This document shows, in pieces, positions 47,801 to 62,423 of a stretch of DNA of 64,000 bases. The position numbers and the translations under genes are program-made. The stretch comes from Coturnix japonica (taxonomy: Eukaryota; Chordata; Aves; Galliformes; Phasianidae). The stretch covers positions 8,338,094-8,402,093 of the forward strand of contig NC_029527.1 of assembly GCF_001577835.2 (NCBI RefSeq), written 5' to 3'. The notes under the pieces are model-generated. The model was not told where the DNA came from. It ran no database searches and was given only the letters and a program-made list of their open reading frames with translations. Each line of letters starts with the position of its first letter. Within the stretch, counting starts at the first letter, position 1.

Positions 47801-49137
47801 AGCTTAGAGGGAGAAGTGCGTGGGTGCACCCAACCATAACATGTAGGTGCTGCCAGGGAATGGAGTTCTTTACTGAAAATGGGTCTTATTATTTTCTTGT
47901 GGATGTTTTCCCATACAAAAAATACTGATTCAAGTCTTTGAAGCAGTTTCTGAGTTTTGCAGGAGCAGCACAAGATGCGCATTAAACAAAAACTCCCTTC
48001 AGGATCTCAAAAATCCTCCTTCAGGATCTTCGGTGAACAGTAGAGATATCCACATTTTTGTTTTAAGCATAGTGAAAGCAATGGATTTTCTTCCCTCCAG
48101 TTTTTAGTCTTGGAAAAGGCAGAGTGTTTTGGCTAAAATTTCTCTGTAAGTAAATAAATCAGCCTAAGAGAGGCACTCAGCATGGAAAATTTCAGCCTGG
48201 ATAGCTAAAGGTTGGCAAAGTTTTCAGCAATTGAAAAGAGGATTTTTATAATGAATAGGAAATGTCAAGCAACTTTTGTAATAATTGATGCTACGAGCCC
48301 TTGCTTATAATAAGTACAATTATCAAATGTTTCAGTAAAATCATCTCTGCCCCAGAAAGAAGCTCCATTTTAGTGCCAAATCCTTCAGGCTTAATACCTT
48401 TGTTACTAAATGGAGCCTGCATTGCCAACTCCGAAGTACTTAGAAAGGAATGTTCTACTTAATTCCCATTCATAGCTGTAATTCACGACTAGTCTGAACT
48501 CTCAGTGCACCTGTAAAGGCGATGTTTGTGCACATTGTATTGCTGGCAACAGTGACTATAGTAAAATATGTGGAATAGATGCCACAATTAAAGAGTTTTC
48601 CTAAGATAACAGCGATGTTAGCCAATTAGAGCAATCCAATCTAGATCAAAATCAGTAGACAGGTAGGAAGATGAGGTAACTGGCACTGCTATTACCTGCG
48701 TAGTGTTTTCTGGAGAAACAGAAAGTGTCACTCGCCAGTCTTAAGTAACACTAATCTGATGGTGAGAATATTAGCAGTGAGAATGAACACAGTGTATCTG
48801 TGGGTAAAGGTTATTGAAAGCTGAGCCTATCTTAATTTTGAGGGTGTGTGTGTATATGTGTAGGTGACGATGAGTTCTGAGATTGGTTTTCAGATAGAAT
48901 GCAGAGACCAACTGCAAAGAAACCAAATCAGTCAGGAGCTGTATTCATTTAAAATGCAGCTGTCTTGTATATGGGTATGGCAAGACGGGACTTTCTCACT
49001 CACTTTCTGGGCAGAAATTATGGACCCAATAAAAGCAAACATGTTTTTTCTGCCTTTTGCTATATTCTTTCTTTAAAACCTAAAGCAGTGCATAGAGAAT
49101 TGGACAGAATTCCTCCTTTACTGTTCTGCTTATTAAG

Positions 49138-49322
49138 GCTAGAGTGGTGAGGCAGTGGCATGGCTGCCCAGAGCTGTGGGTGCCCCATTCCTGGAGGTGC
49201 TCAAGGCCAGGTTGGATGGGGCCTTGGGCAGCCTGAGCTGGTGGGGGCAGCCAGCCTAGGGCACGGGGTTAGAACTGGATGGTCTTCAAGGTCCCCTCCA
49301 ACATAAGCTATTTTATGATTCA
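49138..49322 (+). mobile_element. CR1 LINE 3'-end fragment
   Basis: About 185 bp of CR1 3' end in plus orientation: GAGTGGTGAGGCAGTGGCA, GCTGCCCAGAGCTGTGGG, a GGCCAGGTTGGATGGGGCCT block, and a degraded AAGGTCCCCTCCAACATAAG with an eroded tail (TTTTATGATTC). Divergence looks higher than in the copies near 10 kb, suggesting an older insertion. Confidence 0.93.
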
Positions 49323-52300
49323 ATTGCTAACACTGAGACAATGGTAGGATTTATTTTCAAAACATAGGAATTGGGTGACTGTCTTTGAAAGGCTGGTTTT
49401 GCCTTCAGAATCTTTGCAGGTACTGAGAACAGAAGGATCCAGTCAGAGTCCAAATGTTGCACAGTCGATTTGCAGAGTGAATTAAGAATTTATTTATCCA
49501 TCATTTCTTCTTTGATTTTGCTTTTAGGAAAAAGAAATGAAAAACCAGTAAAGAACAGCTTACAAGAGAAATTCTGCCTTCAATACTTCATTCATAGGTG
49601 TGATGCAGACCACGTATCTTGACACTTCATCAGATCCTTAACTTATTCCATTTCTGCAACTTGTGGCAACATGCCGGGGTGTTTATTTCCCATGAGCTTT
49701 GAGCGCTGAATCTCATATATATATATAGGAAAAGTCATCTGATGAGGGTAAAGAAAGTCAAAACAGAAACACAACACAGTAGAAAAAAAAAAGGTGCATT
49801 AGGAAATTTGCTGTCTGTTGTCCTCGCTGTTTGCCAACAGCTGGCAGAAATACTTCACATAAATGTTCCTTTAAACTGCTTTAAGCCCTGGGAGCGGTGG
49901 TTTTGTTGTCTCTACCTACTGATTTCATGTGATCTTAACAAAATATTGACTTCAAACACAATCTTTGTCCCTGTGTTGTACACCCCTGACTTTTGGTCCG
50001 TGACTCCTGCATTGTAAGTATGTTGTCTCAGAGCACTGGATCTGAACTCTTTTCATCACATGACAACAATGATAATTATTTAGTTCTAGGAAAATGCTGG
50101 CTAAGAAAAAATCAGTGTATTTTGCCAGTACTTCATCAGGTAAACAGGAATCAAGAATGTCCCTCTGTAAAAGTTTTTAAAGAAGCCACTTCAGATATGT
50201 TGCCATTTTCCTGTTCAAAAGAAGCTTTCTTTTACCCTACATGGGTCATAACTGGAATTATTACTTTTCACCCACCCATCTTCAAATACTTCTTAAAAGA
50301 AGGTAAGATGCAGGGGTTCCTGACCCTTCGTTTAGTATCCTTTCCATTTGACTATGCTGCCTGACACTCCCGCTTGTCAATAAAAAAGTCCAAATGCTAG
50401 ATTTTGTGCTAGAAGAGATTACATCTCCCTTTCATTGGCACAAAACAATCAGGGTCAATTCTATTCTCACAGAGTACAATGGTAACACACCCAATGAGGG
50501 GCAGTCAGTCCTGGGAATCATTTGCTTCACCAAATATCTGTTCAAATTGCTCTGTAATGTCTCCAAATACATCCCTCAGTTTCATCATGCTGTTTCATCT
50601 GTTGCCTCTCTACACGCTCTCCTGCAAGAGTAGTACAAGATCCCTTAAGATACTTGTAATCCTGTTACAACATTGTGCAAACTGCTGTTTTTAACTCTTT
50701 CATTAGAAAAATGGTATATTTACTGGATGTGTTCTGTAGCCATATCAATCTATTATTTGCAAGAGATCTCTGCCTTCTTATTGTATCTTCTTTACTGGGC
50801 TGTGTCCTGAAGCATCCTAGTGTTCTTAAGAAGTATACATTACTTGTTCTCCGTTTGATTGGCACAAGATGTGATATAATACTGCAGCTGTCAGAGCTGC
50901 TCGTGGGTAGGGCCTCATTTGCAAACCAGCTTAGTATTAAGAAAATTGCTAATATTTAAATCAAGTCATTCATCCACGAGCAAGAGAAGGGCTTGGAAAT
51001 CTATAAATCTCTTCCCTCATTCATTTCCATATTTTCCAAAAAGTAATATTATATTAAAGAATATCAGAGAAATGATTTGTAAAGCCTTAATAAGGCAAGA
51101 GACAAAGCACTTAATGTTCTCCCTCTGTGGCTGATTGAGTCAGCCCATGTGAGGTAGGTGTTACAGATTCTACAGTCAAGTATATTCAAAAACAACCCAA
51201 GGCTTTCATTCTCTTATTATAAAAGTAATTTTTTTTTTTCTTGGAGCTAATTCTTGAGTGCAACCCATATACACTTTTACTGTTTAGTTTTCTCAGTAGC
51301 CACAAGGAACTCTGAAACTGTGATTTACTCCCCATGTACTGCTTGTCACTTGGATGCTTTCTAATATCATCTCAGAGCCATTACCTGCAGAGTTTGGAGC
51401 TGGACACCAACACTGTCCTGTATTATGTCATGTTCTGTCCTTGCATGTTGTTACCCTGAACTGCACCCAATGCCAAATGTCACCTAGAAACATGTTGCCA
51501 GGATGGGTTTGAGCACAATATTCAGCTTTCGTAATTACGATTCTTTTTAAAATCTGCTTTGGATTGATATAGGGCATTTGTAGTATTTCAAGGCCAAAAA
51601 GGTGCACATCTTTTTAGGGAAAAAGCAAAGATAACTGAAAATGGCTGAGCTGAGCTATATGCCCTGGTGATATGCGAGGAGCAGTAAGTAAAACTGAGCT
51701 GTTTTCCAGGAAGTGCAAGTTTGAGAACTGAATCCTGTAGCTAATGAAGGACTCCTGTGCATCATTTGCTGCTTACACTTGTATACTCAGCCGGTCTGCA
51801 TTTGAGCTGCATCTCCACAGAAATAATCATCCTGCTGACTTTCTGAGACTTATGGCTTCGAGTCGCGTTCTATAAACAAAAGAAAAAACTTAGCCAGTCT
51901 AGAATGGTCTGAGCCGGATGAAATAAAACAAAGACATCATCAACAGAACAGTGCTTTAAAAAATTATTTTGAATAGACTAGTGTGTTATCCTAGATTTAT
52001 GGTGATTGTGCCCCTTGAAGCAATCGCCAAGTTTATAGGCAGTTTGTGTGTGGTTTTTGAATGCTTGGCACGAAGTGACACTGAGAGGTTTTTTCACATG
52101 TTCTGCTTCTCCCGTTAATTCTAATCCTCTGGGGCTCCTCATAGAGTAATTTCAGATATTGTTAGCTAATGTGTTCATCTGCATAATTCCATCTTTAAGA
52201 TTTTCTCCCTCTTAAGTGTGCGATCTGTATGGATGTTTGGGGAGGCCATTATCTGAACTGTGATCTTACTGAAGAGGACTAAGAATTCATGTGTACATCT

Positions 52301-52600
52301 TGAAGAGCTCCACCGCAGTGCTGTGATATTTAAGAACTGCCTAAGGCACAGTTTGTGCCAAGAGACAAAGTGAATGATAGCGGGAAGAAGAGGTAAATCA
52401 AAGGCTCCAACTGTTGCTTGTGATGCTTGGGTCAGGGTGAAACAAAAGGTTACCTAAAGAACATTTATTGCATTCGGAACATTTTGACTTACGTCTTTGA
52501 ATGACAGCAAGAGAGCTTCCCCCATCAGAGCTATTATGCTAATCACCTTGGTTTTAAAGATAAAACCTGCCTTGATTTGTTTAAATCCAAGCTTTCACTG
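49323..52600. other. Intergenic stretch, nothing recognised
   Basis: Between two CR1 fragments. Open frames up to about 123 codons (49993-50364, plus) occur but show no recognisable family or splice structure. A short TA repeat lies near 49717-49727. Confidence 0.55.
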
Positions 52601-52850
52601 TGATCACAGAATTGTAGGGATTGGAAGGGACCTCTGGAGATCACAGAATCCATCCCCTCTGCTAAACCAGAGGCCCCAGGTGTCTTTGTAGCCATATTCC
52701 AGTAGTTTTCTGTCTTTCTTGAGCAAAGGAGAGCTTGGATGTGGCCCTAGCAGAGCACAGTAGATGGGGAGGATCACTTCCCTTGCCCTGCTGATCACAC
52801 TCATTTTAATGCATCCCAGGATACTGCTGGCCTTCTTAGCCACAAGTAGC
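52601..52850 (-). mobile_element. CR1 LINE 3'-end fragment, longer and diverged
   Basis: Read on the minus strand it carries the CR1 3' region, from GTGGCTAAGAAGGCCAGCAG and a block like ATCCTGGGATGCATTAAAAT to TCCAGAGGTCCCTTCCAATC and an eroded tail. It reaches about 250 bp up the element, further than the other copies. Differences from the remembered consensus are frequent, so it looks old. Confidence 0.9.
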
Positions 52851-55800
52851 CATTATTTATAAAAAATAGAAGTTCCCTAATAGAAAGACTGAGGCAGAAA
52901 TGTCATAGCATTTAACTGGGATGACCCAGGGACAAGACCTTATCCCTGATTCAGGCATAGCAAGGGGCTGGATTTGTGCTTCTCTCATTCCTCATCAGTG
53001 CAGAGTGCTGGGCAGGTGAAATGCTCTGGAAATCAGTATTTTCCTTCTCCTTCTGACTTTGACTGCTGCCACTTGTTTTTGAACCCCTACAAAGAGAAGG
53101 CTCTCTGAGGCAAAGGCTTTGTTTTATTCCTGTTTGTGCAGTGCCAGGTACAGTGAGACCCTGACCCTGATCAGAACCTCTGGCTGAAAACGCAACACAT
53201 CACTGGCAAAGCATGTTAATGCCCTCTGGAACTGAGTTTGCCAGCAAACAGCCACCTGCTATCGCTTGAAGAACTTACCCTGTAGTTTCAGTGTAAGGGA
53301 GCAATCCAAATATTTTCTAGCAGACATTAGCATTAAGAGCATGGTAACACACTGGAATATGTGCAGGATGATACAGCCAAAGTACTTTATATACCTAGAC
53401 AGAAATCTGTTGATTCTAGGGAAGAAGAGCAAATTTTATCATACTTGAATCTCCTCAGTGGTTCAGATAACAGAATACTGTGAGGGAGAAGGAACAAATT
53501 TGAAGTAAAGAACCTAAGAATTCCTTGTTTTTGACCCACATTATTTTGGCAGGCTGGAACTCCTTGTACTGTAGGATAGGTTGTTAATTTGGGCTTTCCT
53601 TTTGAGAAGCAAGTGATCGAAGAGGCAAATGAGAAAGACATCAGCAACTGTCTTTAAAACTACATTCCAGTAAAGAAATGGAGAACAGTACTGAAAGAAA
53701 GGGAGAAAGTACCAGCTGTACATTGCACAGGGCAGATCTCAGTGAGGCTGAAAGATTAAGAGTGTAAGAAGGAGGGCAAATCCTACCTCGATAAAAATGA
53801 GATGATTTGGAGTGAACAGCCTGACATTCCTGTGCTGCTGGTGAAATTGCAGCTCTTCTGTTAGCTGCATCCCGTGTAATTATGAATGTTGATTGTAAGG
53901 TTCAATATTTTGACCATTTGGACTGACAGTCATAAATGGCACAAACTTCTAAGTGGCAGTTATTCACAGAAGTGTAAATTGCCTGCAACATTAATTTAAC
54001 ACCAACTGAAATCTCATTAGAATGGGAAACGGATTGTAGTTCTAAGTCTGGAGGGAGCTGAAGTAGCACTGTTTAATGTGAAATTTTAGTGGGGAACTGC
54101 TTGGTGCTGGTCTCAAAGTTATTGATTATGGCATTTATAATGTGAAATTCCATGGAAAGTTATTCCAAAGAAAAGCTGGTTTGTGGAATCCATCAGCACT
54201 ATAATATGTTGGGATATAACAGAAAAATGGTTTCAATGCAAGTCTGCGGGGAGAAGCAACAATGTCACTTTACATGGAAAAATTGTTTCAGCGTAAGACC
54301 ACAGAGACCTGTAACAATACTGTATGGGTGGGAGATTCCATGGGAAACGAATCTCAGTACCACTGTGTTAAGCTGAATAAGGTCATTAGATTATGATGAG
54401 AAAATTATTTGATGGAAAGAGAGCTCAAACAATAGAAATAGAACAGATCATCAGCACCAGTAAGCTTTCATTTGAGGCAGCAAACAAACCCAACCTTTCC
54501 TGTCCTTATACAGCTCAGGCTCAGGCCGGGCTCCCAAAGGAACTGGTGGATTTTAAGCAGTTGGTGATCTCACTGGTTCTCTGGGATGGTTGTAGAGCAG
54601 GCAGAAGACTGGGCTTCTCCTTTTCCTCTCCATTCCTGCCTGTCCCCCAGTCTCTGTCTCCAGGATGGGGAGTGCATGGATCTGTTCAGAAATCCTCACC
54701 TACTGCTGTTTTGTTCTGCACACTCAGCTGCACAAAACAGCACAAACAGGTGCCATGGAAACAAAGAATGTCAGGGATGTTGTGTTTTTTTTCCCTTCAC
54801 TTTCTCTGTGTATAGTTGTAGCAGGCCCAGTGGGGCAGGTTTGATCCAGGTTTGTTTCAACAGCCCATGCTGCATTGCACAAGTCAGTCACTCACTGTGT
54901 CTAAACATAATCACAGTTTAGAGAAATGTGAGCTCAAGTCATTCTGGCTGTCTACAACCTTGGGATTTCAACAGCTTATAAGATAGCTGAAGTTTGCATT
55001 CAGATCTAGATTTCACAGTTCCAGCCAACTGCCTCAGCATGAAAATGAACCAAAATAAGATTCCCATTTTAAAAGGAGAAGGACAACTTCCAGGCGAGTG
55101 ATTCACCTTGAGTCCTGTAAGTGCAAATTCTTGGAAGACAGCATCAAGTGCTGTTTTTAACAGATGAAGTTATGATGAGACAATTTGAACGTTCTGGTGC
55201 ATTTCCTATGTATGGTGTATACAGAAATAGCTTTTAAGTGCCAAGGTCGCCAGCACCCAAGAAATACCATAAATAGGTGGGGGAACAGGTGTGAGAGAAT
55301 GGACTGATTTGGTCATATTTTGAGAATATGTTCTATAAAGCCACATTTTATAAAACTTTTAGGCAGGGCCTTCCATAATGTAAAAAGCTGCTTGAAAACC
55401 TGGTGGTGTTTGTTATATCAGCATAAAGGTTACTAATATGACAATAAATTGAAGCGTTACTGACTTGCTAGTCAACGTGTAACCTTTTCTGAAGTGACAG
55501 CTCTTCACAGTCCTGCTGTGCTCAGCAAATGATGGTTGGGTTCTCTGACTGAAGCTTGCTTAGCAATCTGTTCTATGGCAATCCATTTGTTCACCAGCTT
55601 TTTCACCTTCCATTCCAGTGAGACAGCTAAATGGCTTCTCATTTGTCCTGAACTGCTGTATAAAATTATCCCGTGTTCTGAGTAAATGTGATGTCTTTCT
55701 TCCAAGAATTCACAGCAAAAGTAATCATTGTGCAGATTGTTGAGAAAGAGCTATTTGTCTGAAAGGGAGAAATCAACATCTCTGAGACAAGTCCTTTGCT

Positions 55801-58760
55801 TCAGATCCCCGTCGCAACCGCTGTCTCACTGTGTGCTGCACAGTACAAAGGCAGGTCTAAATTCGGAAGGATATTCAGATGTAAAAAATCAACCTGCATA
55901 CATCTTTGGTTCTCAGTAAATGTTGCTGTGAAATTGAGGGAAGGCACTTTGCGCTAGTTTGATTTTTTTCTGTAATTCTCTGCAGAAGCAGTAAATCACA
56001 TTCAAAAGCATGTAGTCATGTCAAATGACTCAGTTCCTTCTCTCGATAAGAGCAGAGGCTTCAGTTCCTGTCTTACAGGAGAGCTGATTGATTTACAATA
56101 TAACAGCTTCTCTTTCAGGCTTCCCAGTAGTTGTGTGCAAATAGATGTGGAATGGGAACTGATGAAACCTGAAGATAGGGAAGATTGTGATCTTAATTGC
56201 TTCTGAGAATGGATCTTTTCAGATTTTCTAGGTTGTAAAGGAGGAAAAGCCAATTTATAAAATCTTTTAACAATTCAGTGGAATTTTTTTATCGTTGTTT
56301 GAATTAATCATCTGCCTATCATTAATCTTGATCCTTTGGAGAAAATGAACAGTCTGTGTCCCATTATCTTCCAGCAGAGCTCTCTGGGCTTTCAAACTTT
56401 CTCTTGAAAGGGCAGAGGAAATCTTATCTGTTGCGTTTCATCACAGCCATGCTGGCAAAGGGTCCTGGGGAGGTTCACAGCATGGTTGGAAGCAACTTAA
56501 AAGCAGAGCCCCTGATTATTATAGATGCTTTGGTTTTAGATGTATCCTCCCAAGATCTTGGAGCAGCAGCAGCTTATTCTTGCTTTGATCAGCCTTGAGC
56601 TGATTCTTGCTTCTTGAGAATGGGAAAGCAGCAGCAAATCTGCTTTCCCTGGGGATGTATTTGGAGGATTCTGCATGTGAGAACCCTGGGAGATTTTCCT
56701 CCCATGTACTCAGAGGCACTGGGCCTCATTTACACAAACGGTCATTCTACTCAGAGAAACTGTACAGACTGAACAGAATAATTTCCCTGAATCCCTATTG
56801 AAGGATCTCTGTACATGGATGTACTTATACTCATTTGGTTCAACTGAGTGACAAACCAATTGCAGTTAGTATAGTCTTGCCAAAGGGAAAATGCTTCATA
56901 AAAAATAGTCTATGTATTTGTGTGCAACAGTTGGGGCTGTACTTCAGATTCTGTTTGACCTACCTTCACCCCAGATCTCTTTGTAATTAATGGACTTGGT
57001 CTGAATTTACATGCAAAGAAGGGTAGGAACAGAATTTAGTTCCTTCAGAATTCCTCATTCTCTGTTGCTTGATTCCCCTGTCTCTGCAGTGCATTAATAT
57101 TATTCTCTTATTTTTAATTGTTTATTGTTCTTTATTTTAATACCTAGTTAGCCCATCATTTTGCAACACGGTATATTGGGAAACAGTTCATACAGCCTTC
57201 TGTTTCTACTGAGAAAAGTGAGTGATACATCAGTTATACCTGTTAGGCAATTAAAAGGGGATGGAAATAAATTCACTTAGGCTGTAGCAAGTTAATTTAA
57301 CCTACACATTAGATAAACCTTCACACAGAGTACTTGAACTGTGGATCAAGATGCCTAGGGAAGTCGTGGAATTGACATAATAAGAGATCAGAACTGATTG
57401 GATACTTGGATCTTAGGGAATACTGGGAGAAAGAAATCAGTTGTGTTGCATGTGATGTAGCGCTTTTCGACTAGATGCCAAGCTACTGTTTCATTTCAAC
57501 CCAAATGACACTATGTCCACTCCTCTGTAGAACAAAATATCACTCGTGGAGTCAATGTGCAGAAGGGAAATCAGGTGAACAGCTGAAATTAGCAGATTCT
57601 CTCAGTACTGGAAAAGTTCTATTTCCCTTTCCTCCAAAATACACACACAAGAGGAATGAGAGATCGACTCTTTGATGTTAATTCAAATCTACACAGTCCA
57701 GAGCACACATACAAATCCAGTAATCCTTTGTGATTCTCAAGCACAGATTTCTTCTCATTTCCCAGCGGTAGAACAAAGAATCCTGATGCATGTCAGAGAC
57801 CCATCCGAATGGACTCTACAGATCTGACTTCTCCTGTTCACTGGGTACCACACGCAGACCATCACACTGAGAGCACATGCAACCATTTCTTTCCTTAAAA
57901 AAAGCTAGCATTATTTTATTATTCCAGAGACTTACATAACTGCGTGGTGAAAATGAGAACACAGATCTGGGCCGCAAAACATTCCAGCAATTCTCATTGC
58001 AAAAGAACTATAAACTTCAGCATCCATCAAACAATTCTTTCTCCAAATGAATAGTGAACATACAAACCCACCATCTCAGCTTGAGTTCCTTTGCAAAAGA
58101 AAGCCCTCTGGAGTTATTAAAAATAATAATAAAGTAATCCAGACTCCCAGCAGACAGCATTTGAACATCATGTCAAGTTCCTATGAAGTAGCAGCAACAC
58201 CCCCTTTTACTAATTTCCCTTAATCCCTAGCGGCTTCCTACTGCCACAGATTAATGTTACATTCCTTTCTGTAAACCTAGCAAGAACTGCAGTCCCAGTG
58301 CCTCCTGTGCACAGCTCTTTGAGGTTGGATGCTTTGGGTTGTCTGGTTGTTCTTCAGCCCCCCACTGCGATGCCCAGTATTTCCCCGCCCCATCATTTTC
58401 CCAGCACCCCACAGCTTGTTACAAATGGCTATTCTTCTGCAGGGTGTCTCAGAGAATGACTTTGTCAGGACAATGTAGGGTCAGTGAGAGCATCAGGAGC
58501 ATGTTGAATGATTTCATAGAGAGGGAGAACTGTTCCACTGAAAGGAGCAGTCTTCTGCCTTTCAGTTTAATTGGTTCTTCTCTCTGATGGGTTGGCAAAA
58601 CCCAGCCCAAGGTCCGTGCTATGAAGATGTGGTCATCTGTATTCTGTTTGTGATTCTCTTTCCCTTTAATCCCAGTTTTACCTTCCGTTTGTTCATAATT
58701 CCCTCTTTATTTCATTGTTGCCCTCTTCTTTGCATATACTTTATCAGTCTCTTCTGATAC
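52851..58760. other. Intergenic stretch, nothing recognised
   Basis: No gene can be supported. The longest open frame (54393-54815, plus, 140 codons) has no recognisable domain. AT-rich parts around 53870-54020 and 56260-56350 (CATTAATCTTGATCC, GAATTAATCATC) carry homeodomain-type core sites but are otherwise plain. Confidence 0.55.
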
Positions 58761-58834
58761 AAGGATGCCCCTTCCCTGGAGGAGTTCAAGGCCAAGCTGG
58801 ATGGGGCCTTGAGCAGCCTGATCCAGTGGAATGT
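58761..58834 (+). mobile_element. Short CR1 LINE fragment
   Basis: GGATGCCCCTTCCCTGGAGG followed by AGTTCAAGGCCAAGCTGGAT and GGGGCCTTGAGCAGCCTGAT match the CR1 block just upstream of the 3' end. Both ends are lost; about 74 bp remain. Confidence 0.88.
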
Positions 58835-61800
58835 GTTCCTTTTGCAAACAGTACTCAGTAGAGTACACCATTTCAGTGATAGAGACCAGTGGCAGCGTTG
58901 AGAATCAGTATGAGAGCAGCATGCTTTGAGGATAGGTTTGGAAGTTTCCATTTTTTAATTAGCTTGGAAAATAGGGTGTACTGACTAGAGCTGTACTGGT
59001 TAAATAGTCAGCTGTGAATGAAGCAATCAGAGATGGATCTCTGGCCTGGTGCCACGGTCACCAGGGGTCAGAGCAAGGGCAAGCAGGGCTCCTCTTTCCC
59101 CATGTTAAGGTGCAGGATGGCAGTGAACACTCGTCAGAACTGTGCATTCCATTCACAGGCAGGTGGCAAAAGTATGTAAGAAACCCAGCTTCCAGTACAG
59201 TGTGGTGTCAGAACCCTGAAGGACAGGACAAATATTTAAATTTGAAAGTAAAGAAATCAACAGAAAATGTTCCAGTCACTAGCATTTAGAATCGGTGGTG
59301 GCACGGTTATAACTGGAACTGTAGGCATAGAATAAGTTTACTTGTGCTTTCATACAGAGCGCAGTCTGAAAGTGAAGCAGGGGGAGGCAGTGCTCAAGCA
59401 AGATTCCCCTTCCTTTATATTCTCAATAGGTATATTTACTTACCACTCTGTTAGTTTGTTTGTTAGTTTTCCTGAGATCTTCTGAAATATCTGGTAGAGC
59501 ATCAGGTGAGTTACAGTCCTAAGATCAGTGCTCCATGAATGCTTTCTGCATTGCACATCCACCAGTAATCCATAGAAGGACAGTTCTGAATATGCCCATA
59601 GCCTGGGTGAGGGAAGGCATGGATGGCACCATGACACTGCCAGCAGCTGAGAGTACTTTGTGAAGTAATTCATGCCTTTCTCCCAGCATTTAGATCTTAC
59701 TGTGAGAGCTGCTACCAGTAGAGGTTTATAGATAAAGCCTGGTCCTGTGTGGATGTTAAGTGAAAGCAATGTACCTTCACCAGCCCTCTGACGACTGCTT
59801 ACAGGCTCAGTGTGCTCCTACCACACAAAGCTCTGCTTTGTCAGCTGTAGTTATTGCTTCATCCTTCTGCTCCAGGCCTCTGGAGACTTAAATATAGTTA
59901 CTCAACGAGTGCATTAGCAGTGAAGGGTGTCTATATGTCTCCTCCTCCCACCTCCCCTAGCCTTCTTGAACCAGGGCAGGACTCACTTTGATCCTATAGC
60001 CCCAAAGCTGATTTAGCATGTGAAGCAGCTCCTGTTAGATTTCTTTCTTGGACAGATTCCCTAGTCTGACTTAGGTGCCCAGAATGTGTGTCATAGGTTC
60101 AGCAGATCCCATGCAGGCAGTGATTTAATCTGACAGTTATTCATGGTGACATCTCAAGCAGCCTGTAGCCACACAGAATGTACAAGCAGTTTGGGGAGGA
60201 GGATGTGGGATGGATGGGTGCCACCACAGCCAACTGCAGAATTCCCTGTCCCCAGCAAGTTCCCTTCCTTTGCCTGTGCTTCTCGGAAAGGAGGTGGGCT
60301 GCCTGTCTATTTGGCTGTACCAGTCCATCTGCGTCAGGAGGCAGACAGATACACACTCAATAGGCTCCGTCATGCAGAGTAAATTGTATGTTTGGAGAGG
60401 AGAGGGGAAAAAACAAGTGCAAAACAGTCAGCATGATGGGACCATTGCCTGGCTGGTTTTGAGGGGATCACAAGTATCCAGTTAGCATGAAGAACTAGGA
60501 CATTATTCTTTGCCCTAAGATAACCACTGCAAGTTCCCAATGGGAGCCTAACCTTGTACCCTGTTTTCACATGCAGACAGTTTCACTGCAGAGTGAAGGA
60601 CTGCAGGACTGGGAAATGGGGGTGTGGTTGTGCCACAGTGACTGATCAGGGAGACCTCGAGTATCTTGAAGTAAAAATGGAGCTTCCAATGTAGGTGTGT
60701 GTGGCGTGAACATGCCTGTCTTCCTTTGGGCCCATTGTGCAGGCATGCGAGTGTGTACACAGCACATATTCCCCTGGCATCAACAAGAGAGAAGATGTTC
60801 TCTATGGTTCTTCAAGGCCTTGGTCTGAACACATGATGTTAGAATTGTCGGGCATCTATTTTAAATTCACAGAAATGGCATTGCTTTGCTAAGGACAATT
60901 AGAAGATTGATAGAATACTTTTGCTTCAACAAAAGACTGATTTGGCATGAAAGTAGGTCAAGCTTCCTTTGCTATCTTTTCTTTTCTGGGAATTGGAAAG
61001 AAAATGTATTTTTGATATTAGAAGTACAAAATTGTATCTTGCTCTGGCATTGGTTGGTTGCTCCTAACATTTATTGAAGAAGCAATCTAATTTCAGTTTC
61101 CAGAATTCACTGCAAAATTGCCACTTCAAACTTTGCTGTAAAGCGAGCAATTAAAAATCACGTGTTTTATTCCAGTTGAATTATGATTGCTGGTACTTAG
61201 GAAAGATGCCATCTCAGATATTAATACAATAACACCTTATATGTTTAGATAAATACCCTGGAACTTTCCGAAAAAGATTAGTCTTCCTTAGGAAAAAAAA
61301 AGCAGATGGTTAAGATGAGCTAAGATCCTACTGGAGAGGATAGAAAGATTTTTGCTATTTGTGTGTTAACAAGCCAAGTACAAACGGTTGGAGCCAAAGC
61401 TATGTCATGACTGGTTGATAGGTGATAATTTCAAACTGCCTTCTCCGCAGTAAGATTTTTCCATGTGAGAAGAATACACGTGGCTTTATGGAGGAGACTA
61501 GAGGTACATTAGGGAATACACATAGTGTCTACGTTAGACTGCTGTAAACATACAGTACAGACTTTCAGGATGAACATTGGCCATTCAGGAGTCATTGGAG
61601 AAGGAGCTGATTAAGCTGTCCCATTGTGAATTGACATGGTACGTACTGAAGAGGTGTACCCAAAACAGTCTAAATGATCCAATGCAAGTGTTTCCTAGGT
61701 GCTGCTTTGTTCTTCATGTTATATTTTGGTTATGTCAGTCTACACACGCTAGCAAACCCCATCTTACGCTGCAGCTTCGTCACGTGTTGCTATATGTGCT

Positions 61801-62149
61801 GCTGCTCAAATGCTGTGACATCCCCAGTGTCCACGTGAGCATTCCTGCTTGTCTGAGTGTGGAACCTGTGCCTGCAGACTTGGCTGGAGATCTAGAGTAA
61901 AGGACATGTTGCCCTTTCAGCTCCGCTCCTAATTGCCACTTTGGAATAGGGAGGCATGTGTGAAGCCAACAGCTGTCCAGGCAGTAAAATATATAGCAGT
62001 GGCTCAAGCCTGCTCCTGGTGAGAGCCATCACCAGAGCCCATTCCAGCATCTGCAGGGCCTGCCCAGAGCTCCATATCTGTCCCTCAGAACCCAAAGGTT
62101 CAGAGGTGAAAGCAGAAAGCAATAAAGCAGATCTCCAGATACAGCTCTG
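58835..62149. other. Intergenic stretch, nothing recognised
   Basis: No exon, RNA gene or repeat family can be supported. GC content rises slowly toward the right end. Confidence 0.55.
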
Positions 62150-62423
62150 TGCGTCACAGCCCGCTGCCCCAGCTGCTGAGCTCACAGCTGCCCTCACGCC
62201 AGCTGGTCCAGGGGTTAAGGCAGAGCCGCTGTGGGCAGCGCACACATTTTGTGCCTTTAAGAGGTTTGGCTTATCCAGGCTGGGACTTGTGGAGCTGTGT
62301 GGGCTGACAAAGAGCGCTTGTCCCTTCCCCCATCCATACGCTGCCAGAAAATGAATTTGTGAGACACAAGCTCCTGCCTCCAATCTGCTGCCATGCAGGA
62401 GCCCAGTGCTCGCGGGCACCGGG

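Larger units (their letters stand above)
33650..49137. other. Gene-poor intergenic stretch beyond LSM3
   Basis: I see no exon of a known protein here on either strand. Composition is about 40% GC with many TAAT-type sites. Several blocks look as if they could be conserved non-coding elements (about 35640-35880, 38270-38380, 41080-41260, 48240-48480). One minus-strand ORF of 168 codons at 40058-40564 is listed separately. SLC6A6 follows LSM3 in human; none of its transporter exons is recognisable here. Confidence 0.6.

Noticed and set aside
49993-50364. 123-codon plus-strand open frame
   Set aside because: Composition and length fit chance in a window of this size; no recognised motif.
54393-54815. 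140-codon plus-strand open frame
   Set aside because: No recognisable family, no good splice context and overlapping open frames; consistent with chance.
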